Shown piece by piece: positions 29,904 through 36,276 of a DNA stretch of 36,276 nucleotides (its first letter is position 1; every line of letters starts with the position of its first letter). Position numbers and translations under genes: made by a program. The notes beneath the pieces were generated by a model that had not been told where the DNA came from, did no database searches, and saw only the letters and a program-made list of their open reading frames with translations. The stretch is from CAYPZL01 sp964415045 (GTDB lineage Bacteria > Planctomycetota > Phycisphaerae > Sedimentisphaerales > Anaerobacaceae): contig CAYPZL010000035.1 of assembly GCA_964415045.1 (NCBI GenBank), positions 1-36,276 on the forward strand, written 5' to 3'.

Positions 29904-31421
29904 ATGAAGACAAAATGGCAAAGTAATACGCTAAAAGGGGCGTTTCTTGCGGTCGTATTGGGCGTGGCGGTCCTGGCGGTGTGGGGCGGGCCGCGAGCGA
30001 GAAATGCGGGGCCGGACGCCGTGACGGGCACAAGATTGCTGATTGACGATTTTTCTGCGCGCGACGGAAAGAGCCGGCTCGGCACCGGGTGGGAACTTCT
30101 GACCGATCGGGTGATGGGCGGCGTTTCGACCGGCAAAATGGGAGTTGAAACAAGCGACGGCCGCACCGCCATGCACATGACGGGGTCGGTGTCGCTCGAA
30201 AACAACGGCGGATTCGTCGAGGCCCGGCTCCACCTGAACCCGCGCAAGCGGAACTTCAACGCGGCCGTCTACGACGGCGTACAGGTGAGAGTCAAGGGAA
30301 ACGGCGAATCGTACGCCATCCACCTGCGGACGAAGGACACGCGGCTGCCCTGGCAGTACTACCATGCACCGTTCCAAGCGACGGGGCAGTGGCGGGAGAT
30401 CAAGCTGCCGTTTCGCAAGTTCGTGCCGGCGTCACTGAACCGGCCGCTCGATGCAGGCAACCTGCGCAGCGTGGCGATCGTCGCGATCAAGAAGGAATTC
30501 AACGCGGATATCCACGTCGATGAAATCTCATTCTATCGAGAGGAACAGATGTACAAGGAACTCACGCCGGAAGAAGAGCGGGTGATTGTCTACAAGGGCA
30601 CCGAGCGGCCGTTCAGCGGCAAGTACAACAACCACTTCGAGGCCGGGGTCTACACGTGCCGGCGCTGCGGGGCCGAGCTGTTCGAGTCGTCGTCGAAGTT
30701 CAAGTCGGAATGCGGCTGGCCCAGCTTCGACGACCAGATCCCCGGCGCGGTGAAGTGGCAGCCCGACGCCGACGGGATGCGAACCGAGATCATCTGCGCC
30801 AACTGCGGCGGGCACCTCGGCCACGTCTTCCGGGGCGAGCAGTTAACGCCGAAAAATACCCGCTATTGCGTCAACTCGATCTCCATGGACTTCCTCACGC
30901 CCGAGCAGCGCCGGGCCAACGCCGAGAACGAGCAGAAGAAGACCGAGCGGGCGATCTTCGCCTCCGGCTGTTTCTGGGGGACCGAGTACCACTTCCAGCG
31001 GGCCGCCGGCGTGATCTCCACCACCGTCGGCTACACCGGCGGGCACGTGGACAACCCGACCTACAAGCAGGTCTGCACCGACAAGACAGGTCATGCCGAA
31101 GCCGTCGAAGTGATCTACGATCCGGCCAAGATCACCTACGAGCAATTGGCCAGGCTCTTTTTCGAGACGCACGACTTCACGCAGTTGAACCGCCAGGGCC
31201 CTGACATCGGCACGCAGTATCGCTCCGGCATTTTCTATTTGAATGACGAGCAGAAACAGACGGCCGAGAGGCTGGTGCGGACACTGCGTGAGAAGGGCTA
31301 CGACGTGAAAACCGAAATCACGCCGGCCGGCAAGTTCTGGCCCGGCGAGAGATACCACCAGGACTACTACAACAAAACAGGCAAGACTCCCTACTGTCAC
31401 ATCTACCGCCGCATCTTCTAA
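29904..31421 (+). CDS. msrBA: Exported CIA30-MsrB-MsrA fusion protein
   Basis: The 505-residue protein has three domains after an N-terminal signal/anchor (FLAVVLGVAVLAVW). Residues ~45-213 resemble the CIA30 domain (LLIDDF, WELLTDRVMGGVSTG, FVEARLHLNP, VDEISFYR). Residues ~215-340 are methionine-R-sulfoxide reductase MsrB, with zinc cysteines C252, C255, C298 and C301 and catalytic C322 in RYCVNS. Residues ~350-500 are methionine-S-sulfoxide reductase MsrA, with GCFWG (C356), GYTGG and the GTQYRS motif. Together they would repair both epimers of oxidised methionine outside the cytoplasm; an electron donor of thioredoxin type is needed and is not in the window. ATG 29904 follows AAAGGA. Gene symbol covers only the two Msr domains. 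Confidence 0.92.
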   Translation: MKTKWQSNTLKGAFLAVVLGVAVLAVWGGPRARNAGPDAVTGTRLLIDDFSARDGKSRLGTGWELLTDRVMGGVSTGKMGVETSDGRTAMHMTGSVSLENNGGFVEARLHLNPRKRNFNAAVYDGVQVRVKGNGESYAIHLRTKDTRLPWQYYHAPFQATGQWREIKLPFRKFVPASLNRPLDAGNLRSVAIVAIKKEFNADIHVDEISFYREEQMYKELTPEEERVIVYKGTERPFSGKYNNHFEAGVYTCRRCGAELFESSSKFKSECGWPSFDDQIPGAVKWQPDADGMRTEIICANCGGHLGHVFRGEQLTPKNTRYCVNSISMDFLTPEQRRANAENEQKKTERAIFASGCFWGTEYHFQRAAGVISTTVGYTGGHVDNPTYKQVCTDKTGHAEAVEVIYDPAKITYEQLARLFFETHDFTQLNRQGPDIGTQYRSGIFYLNDEQKQTAERLVRTLREKGYDVKTEITPAGKFWPGERYHQDYYNKTGKTPYCHIYRRIF

Positions 31422-31516
31422 CGCACCGTCGGCACCCTGCCCTTAGAAGCGAGATTTCGTGCGAAATTCCCATTTCCAACGAACTCTCCGCCAGAGCACG
31501 TGCACAAGAAGCCCGG

Positions 31517-32356
31517 TTGGTTCATGACGACATAGCAGGGAGGCGCGCATCGCACACACTTTTGACCGTTCTGGCGGGGCTCCTGTTCTTGTGCGTGGGT
31601 GAGGCGGCGTACGCGCAGAGCAATCTCGGCGGCGGAGGCTGGGATTTCCGGTTTACTCCCTACTTCTGGCTGGCGGATCTCGACGGGGACTCGACGCTCA
31701 GCGGCATCACGGGATCGGCCGAGCTGGACTTCAGCGAGCTCTGGGATTTCGTTGATTTCGGCGCTTCCGGTCGCCTCGAAGCCTGGAACGGCAAATGGGG
31801 ATTCCTCCTCGACGGTTCCTATCTGGACCTGGGAGCCGATTACAGCGCTGCGGTCGGGCCTGCCTTGATTGACACCGAAGTGGACCTCAGACAAACGATC
31901 GTGGACATCGGCCTGGCGTATCGGCTTATCCACAAACCTGTCGGAAGAGAGGGAGCCCAGAGCGTGGCCTTGGAGCCGCTGGGCGGGGCGCGCTATGAGT
32001 ACCTCAAGCAGGAAGCGAGACTGAACGTCGCCGCCGGGCCTTTTGCGGCGGGCCGGACCATTGGAGGTGACGAGGAGTGGGTGGAACCGTTCGTCGGCGT
32101 TCGACTCACGTGGGAAATCAGCGAAACCCTTGCTGCCGCGATCCGGGGAGACGTCGGTGGGTTCGGCATCGGCTCGGCGTCGGACCTGACGTGGAATCTC
32201 CTGGCCGGCGTCGATTGGCAATTCCGGAAAAACATGTCCCTAAAAGCCGGATACCGTATCCTTGACATCGACTACGAGCGCGGCAGCGGCACGAGCGCCT
32301 TCGGCCTCGATGCGCAAATGAAGGGACCGATCCTGGGACTGTCAATCTACTTCTAA
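31517..32356 (+). CDS. Outer-membrane beta-barrel-like protein
   Basis: The 279-residue product has a signal peptide (RASHTLLTVLAGLLFLCVGE, cleavage after AYA) and a mature region of alternating hydrophobic/polar strands with aromatic girdle residues, ending GPILGLSIYF; a terminal Phe is typical of outer-membrane barrels. Segments such as FRFTPYFWLADLDG and LEPLGGARYEYL resemble an OmpA/OmpW-like or YfaZ-like barrel of 8-10 strands. The start is uncertain: TTG 31517 gives a good signal peptide but lacks a clear ribosome-binding site, and GGGAGG at 31537 points to a start further in. It precedes the large arylsulfatase by 89 bp. Confidence 0.75.
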   Translation: MVHDDIAGRRASHTLLTVLAGLLFLCVGEAAYAQSNLGGGGWDFRFTPYFWLADLDGDSTLSGITGSAELDFSELWDFVDFGASGRLEAWNGKWGFLLDGSYLDLGADYSAAVGPALIDTEVDLRQTIVDIGLAYRLIHKPVGREGAQSVALEPLGGARYEYLKQEARLNVAAGPFAAGRTIGGDEEWVEPFVGVRLTWEISETLAAAIRGDVGGFGIGSASDLTWNLLAGVDWQFRKNMSLKAGYRILDIDYERGSGTSAFGLDAQMKGPILGLSIYF

Positions 32357-32445
32357 TCGCTGCCCCTGGATCGAGAGTATGTGGCTCTGAGTTGGCGGAA
32401 CAATGGATGAAAGACGCTGACAAGCTGATTTGAAGGAGAAAGACG

Positions 32446-34731
32446 ATGAACAAGAGAATTGCCATAATCGGTTTGATTGCCATCGTCGTTCTGATGGCGG
32501 CCGCCCCGTCCTTTGTCGAGGCGGCGGAGTTCAAAGGCAAGATTGCCAGGCGGTACGAGGACAGCAAGGAATGGTGGCCTGAACCGGTTCGCCCGCCAAA
32601 GGGCGCGCCCAATGTCCTGATTCTTCTTCTGGACGATGTCGGCTTTGCGCACGTCGGTTCCTTCGGCGGCCTGATCGAAACACCCAACATCGATCACCTG
32701 GCTCGAAACGGCCTGCGGTACAACAATTTCCACACCACAGCGCTGTGTTCGCCTTCACGTGCCACCCTCATGGCGGGGCGCAATCCGCACTCGATTGGAT
32801 TGGGCAGTCACGCTCTGACGGCCATGGGTTTCCCCGGCTACAACGCGATCGTGCCGGAGACCGCCAAGTCCGTGGCAAACTACCTTCAGGAGCAGGGTTA
32901 CGTGAACTACGCGCTGGGTAAATGGGATCACACGCCCCTGTACGAAGTCTCGCAGACAGGGCCGTTCGATCGGTGGCCGAGCGGGGAAGGGTTCGATCAT
33001 GCTTACTGCTTCATGGCCGCCGATGTCCACCAGTTCATCCCGGTCATGTGGAACGATCATACTCCCGAACCGTATCGCAAATCGGTTCATCTGGATCAGG
33101 ATCTTGCCGACAGAGCCATTGAATGGATGACAGGTCACAAGTCGTTGCGCCCGGATGATCCGTTCATGATGCTGTGGGCGTCGGGCTCCATGCACTCGCC
33201 GCATCATTCGCCGGACGAGTTCATGATTCGTTACCGCGGCAAATTCGATATGGGCTGGGACAAGGCCCGCGAAATGATCCTGGCGAATCAGAAGAAACTC
33301 GGTATTGTCCCGAAGAACACCAAGCTGACGAAGCGCATCCCCGAAATTCCGGCCTGGGATTCCCTGACAGAGCAAGAGCAGAAGCTGTATGCCCGCCAGA
33401 TGGAAGTCTTCGCCGGGCAAATGGAGCACGTCGACTACCAGATTGGGCGTATGATTGAGACCCTGGCACGGATCGGTGAGCTTGACAACACGCTCATCTT
33501 CGTCACGTCTGACAACGGCGCGAGCGGCGAAGGAGGGCTCTCGGGAACGGCCAATGAGACCTACGTGCTCAACGGTCTGCAGACGCCGTTCGATACGAAC
33601 TGGCGCAACTACCCGGATTGGGGACGTGAGAATACCTATCCCCACTATCACGCGGGGTGGGCGATGGCCGGCAACACGCCGTTCCGGTACTTCAAGCAGA
33701 GCGAGCACCGAGGCGGCCAGCATGATGCGCTGGTCGTGCACTGGCCCAAAGGCATCAAGGCCAAGGGCGAGATTCGCAGTCAGTACCATCACATCAGCGA
33801 CATTGCGCCGACGATCATGGAGGCCTCTCGCATCGAGTTCCCGGAAACCTACCACGGGATCAAGCAGCAGCCGTTCGACGGCAAATCCATGATGTACGCG
33901 TTCGACAACGCCAGGGCGCCGAACGTCAAGAAGCGCCAATACTATGAAATGTTCGGCAACCGGGCGATCTGGGTGGATGGTTGGAAGGCCGTGTCGCTGC
34001 ACGCCAAGCGCATGCCCTGGAACACTGGAGTCGTTGCTCCCTTTGAAAATGATGTATGGGAACTCTACCACGTTGCCGAAGACTTCTCCGAAAGTACCGA
34101 TCTGGCCAAGAAGTACCCCGAGAAGCTCCAAGAGCTGAAGCAGATCTTCGACGAGGAGGCGTGGAAGTACAACGTCTACCCGCTCTACGACGATATGGTC
34201 AAGCGGAACGCGCGAGTTAACGAGGTCATCTTTGGCGACCAGAAGGAATTCGTGTACTACGCGCCGGGCGCCTTCCGCATCGCGGAAAAGGCCTCTGCCC
34301 CGGTTAAGGGACGCTCCCACAAGATCGAGACGACGATCGACCTGAAGGGATACGAGGAAGGCGTGATTGTCTGCGTGGGCGGCATGACTGGCGGCTACAC
34401 CATGTTCATCAAGGGCGGCCGTCTTTACTTCGACTACAATTTCCTCGACGGTGTCTACTACACACTGGAATCACCGAAGCTTCCCACCGGTCCCACTCAT
34501 CTGAAATTCAACTTCACCGCGACGAAGATGTTTGGCGGCAAGGGCGAACTCTATGTAAATGGAAAGAAGGTCGATGAGAAGGACATGCCGGAGATGCACC
34601 GAAGCACCTATTCCCTGGCGGAGACCTTCGACGTGGGCATCGACACGGGGACCCAGGTATCAAAGCTCTACAAGGACCCGTTCCCGTTCAAAGGTGATCT
34701 GGATCGAGTCGTCATTACGCTGACGGATTAG
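32446..34731 (+). CDS. Large AtsA-type arylsulfatase
   Basis: The 761-residue protein has a Sec signal peptide (IAIIGLIAIVVLMAAAPSFVEA) and a type I sulfatase domain: metal-binding D63 and D64 in LLLDDVG, C101 in TALCSPSRATLMAGR for conversion to formylglycine, and SDNGASGEGG near residue 360. The C-terminal ~170 residues (HKIETTIDLKGYEEG to RVVITLTD) look like a lectin/concanavalin-like beta-sandwich, as found in the long arylsulfatases of Pseudomonas and Mycobacterium AtsA type. AAGGAG 7 nt upstream supports ATG 32446. It lies between the barrel protein and the DUF1254 lipoprotein. The substrate is unknown. Confidence 0.92.
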   Translation: MNKRIAIIGLIAIVVLMAAAPSFVEAAEFKGKIARRYEDSKEWWPEPVRPPKGAPNVLILLLDDVGFAHVGSFGGLIETPNIDHLARNGLRYNNFHTTALCSPSRATLMAGRNPHSIGLGSHALTAMGFPGYNAIVPETAKSVANYLQEQGYVNYALGKWDHTPLYEVSQTGPFDRWPSGEGFDHAYCFMAADVHQFIPVMWNDHTPEPYRKSVHLDQDLADRAIEWMTGHKSLRPDDPFMMLWASGSMHSPHHSPDEFMIRYRGKFDMGWDKAREMILANQKKLGIVPKNTKLTKRIPEIPAWDSLTEQEQKLYARQMEVFAGQMEHVDYQIGRMIETLARIGELDNTLIFVTSDNGASGEGGLSGTANETYVLNGLQTPFDTNWRNYPDWGRENTYPHYHAGWAMAGNTPFRYFKQSEHRGGQHDALVVHWPKGIKAKGEIRSQYHHISDIAPTIMEASRIEFPETYHGIKQQPFDGKSMMYAFDNARAPNVKKRQYYEMFGNRAIWVDGWKAVSLHAKRMPWNTGVVAPFENDVWELYHVAEDFSESTDLAKKYPEKLQELKQIFDEEAWKYNVYPLYDDMVKRNARVNEVIFGDQKEFVYYAPGAFRIAEKASAPVKGRSHKIETTIDLKGYEEGVIVCVGGMTGGYTMFIKGGRLYFDYNFLDGVYYTLESPKLPTGPTHLKFNFTATKMFGGKGELYVNGKKVDEKDMPEMHRSTYSLAETFDVGIDTGTQVSKLYKDPFPFKGDLDRVVITLTD

Positions 34732-35015
34732 CACGAGTTGGCAGACAAATAGAACAGGAATGCAAGAAGTGGGGGTCATGTTGGCGTTCGACATCGACAT
34801 GGCCCACACTTGGCATGGTCATTCCTTCATCGTGAGGTAGCATGGTCCGAACTCGCAGATGAATGGAAATACCGTTCATGACATTCTCTTCAAGGGGACA
34901 AAGCTCGAGTCAAAGTTCAAAGCAACCAGATCTCTGGTAAGTGACTCAGGCTGTCGGATTCGTTGATGCGGATGTCATGTTGAAACGCGAATTCGCTTTG
35001 GAAAGGATCACCAGA
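34732..35015. other. Intergenic region
   Basis: There is no credible gene. A near-perfect small hairpin ATGAATGG..CCGTTCAT (34859-34879, one G-T pair) is present, but no clear promoter. Two short open frames of 20-36 codons lack supporting signals. Confidence 0.4.
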
Positions 35016-36236
35016 ATGAGAAGGCTACTGCTGACATCGGTCGCAGGCATGCTCATCCTCGCTGGCTGCAGCACGCCGAAAGGAGCTACGAGTACGCTTG
35101 ACGTCGTTGACGCGAAACAGCCTGTCAAGAAAGTCGAGCGCGCCCTCGAGGGCACCGTAAAGACGCGCATCGGGCGCTTGAAGTTCATCAACGGCTATCC
35201 CAGCGATGTTACTGTTGACACACTCTACAACGAATTGGATTTCCAGCGAGCGGTTCAGGCCTACCTCTGGGGACTGCCGATGGTCGAGATGGCTGAGTGG
35301 CAGAAGGCTCAGAAGGATATCTTCAAGGCCGGACCGAACGACTTCGTTACCTACCTCGACTTCGAGCAGAAACTGGGTATTCTGACGGCTAACGCGACGA
35401 CGCCTTACATGATGGCGTTTCCGAATCTCAAGGAAACCGGGCCCATGGTGTTTGAGATCCCGCCCGGGCCGACTGCCGGCGGGCTGCTCGATTTCTGGGA
35501 GCGTCCATTTTCTGATCTCGGCCAGACGGGGCCAGACAAAGGGAAGGGTGCGAAGTATCTTATCCTGGGTCCCGGACACCCGGAGATGAATCCGGAAGGA
35601 TACATCGTGGTTCGCTCACCCCACTGGAACGTCTTTCTCGGCCATCGCGTGCTTCACCCGGACCCGAAGGCGGCAGACCAGATCACGAGGGCGCACAAGC
35701 TCTATCCCTACAGTGAACGTGCAAATCCGAAACCGACGCGGTTCATTTCCTCCAGGGGCATTGACTGGGAAGCCTTCCAGCCCCGCGGCCTGACGTATTT
35801 CGTTCGCTTGGCCAGCATTCTGGAGATCGAGCCGGTGGAACCCCGAGACTACATGATCATGGCGATGCTGCGGCCGCTCGGAATCATGCCCGGCGTACGG
35901 TTTAATCCGGGCAAGCGACAGGCCGAGATCCTCGGGGAAGCAGCGCTGGTCGGCGAGGCCATGGCGCGGGCCAACTCGTACGCCAAGCGCTTCGAGGGTG
36001 CTCGTGTCTGGGAAGGCAAGCACTGGGAAAAGGCGCTCTTTATTACGGACACCGACCAGGACCTCGATACCCATACCCAGTTGGATGAAAGAGCGTCATG
36101 GTTCTACGAGGCGATTGGAGTCACCGACGGCATGATGGGCAAGATCGTCGGGGCCGGACAGGTGTACCTGGAGTCGCAGAAGGACAGCGATGGCGACTGG
36201 CTTGATGGCGGCAAGAACTACTACCGCATTTCATAA
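35016..36236 (+). CDS. DUF1254-domain lipoprotein, C-terminus shorter than usual
   Basis: ATG 35016, after AAAGGA, gives MRRLLLTSVAGMLILAGCST: a lipoprotein signal with lipobox LAGC. The body (406 residues) shows the DUF1254 pattern: QRAVQAYLWGLPMVEMAEWQ, LGILTANATTPYMMAF, GPMVFEIPPGP, and a later DUF1214-like start (GYIVVRSP.., KDSDGDWLDGGKNY). Homologues continue for about 100 residues after this last motif; here the frame stops at YRIS. No continuation is seen in the remaining 40 bases in the other two frames. The function of DUF1254 proteins is not established. In other genomes, as I recall, they occur beside AtsA-type arylsulfatases, as here. Confidence 0.8.
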   Translation: MRRLLLTSVAGMLILAGCSTPKGATSTLDVVDAKQPVKKVERALEGTVKTRIGRLKFINGYPSDVTVDTLYNELDFQRAVQAYLWGLPMVEMAEWQKAQKDIFKAGPNDFVTYLDFEQKLGILTANATTPYMMAFPNLKETGPMVFEIPPGPTAGGLLDFWERPFSDLGQTGPDKGKGAKYLILGPGHPEMNPEGYIVVRSPHWNVFLGHRVLHPDPKAADQITRAHKLYPYSERANPKPTRFISSRGIDWEAFQPRGLTYFVRLASILEIEPVEPRDYMIMAMLRPLGIMPGVRFNPGKRQAEILGEAALVGEAMARANSYAKRFEGARVWEGKHWEKALFITDTDQDLDTHTQLDERASWFYEAIGVTDGMMGKIVGAGQVYLESQKDSDGDWLDGGKNYYRIS

Positions 36237-36276
36237 GTTTCACGACTATGCAGCCTTCTTTCCTGCGGCCAAGGGC

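Noticed and set aside
32755..34320. 521-codon open frame opposite the arylsulfatase
   Set aside because: The + strand sulfatase has intact catalytic motifs throughout, and the antisense frame has no recognisable features.

Overview
The window is high-GC bacterial DNA that most likely comes from a Planctomycetota of the Phycisphaerae/Sedimentisphaerales type. This is an inference from gene content: five single-gene prepilin-like proteins of the H-X9-DG kind with no pilus machinery, two exported sulfatases, GH38, GH28, a GH29 remnant, a DUF4091 remnant, a sodium:solute symporter and an exported sugar-isomerase-like protein. No rRNA or phylogenetic marker was available to confirm it.

Layout. 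1-51: end of a small inverted-repeat element cut by the window edge. 172-3146: ribE (riboflavin synthase), pdxA and rsmA on the + strand, with a dispersed palindromic repeat between ribE and pdxA. 3219-6996: four tandem prepilin-like genes, at least three of them with transcription signals nearby. 6997-7435: non-coding, with a second copy of the palindromic repeat. 7436-12604 (minus): probable operon of an S55/SpoIVB-like peptidase, a secreted beta-propeller protein and an orphan class I fumarase alpha subunit. 12635-12686: overlapping divergent promoters. 12757-14634: a membrane-anchored TPR protein and an RluD-family pseudouridine synthase.

14699-18608 is a decayed polysaccharide-degradation operon: a fucosidase stump, a beta-helix protein, a 177-bp MITE-like element with an 8-bp target duplication that supplies a new stop codon, a GH28-like protein that stops early, and a DUF4091 gene with an internal deletion. 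18756-20189 (minus) is a Tat-exported fucose-isomerase-like protein. 20689-27873 holds a fifth prepilin-like gene and an SSS symporter, GH38 mannosidase and sulfatase cluster.

28402-28606 carries tRNA-Ser(GGA) with promoter and terminator. 28748-29682 is an ECF sigma factor overlapping a small membrane-protein gene. 29904-31421 is an exported CIA30-MsrB-MsrA three-domain fusion. 31517-36236 is a cluster of an outer-membrane barrel, a large AtsA-type arylsulfatase and a DUF1254 lipoprotein that appears shortened at its C-terminus.

Together the accessory genes suggest an organism that breaks down sulfated, fucose-, mannose- and uronate-containing polysaccharides and takes up the products by Na+ symport. 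The most notable signals are the MITE-like insertion whose pre-insertion reading frame can be reconstructed, the back-to-back promoters sharing a palindromic -35 box, the CIA30-MsrB-MsrA fusion, the two signature variants in the prepilin array, and the reversed Ser/His order in the S55-like peptidase.
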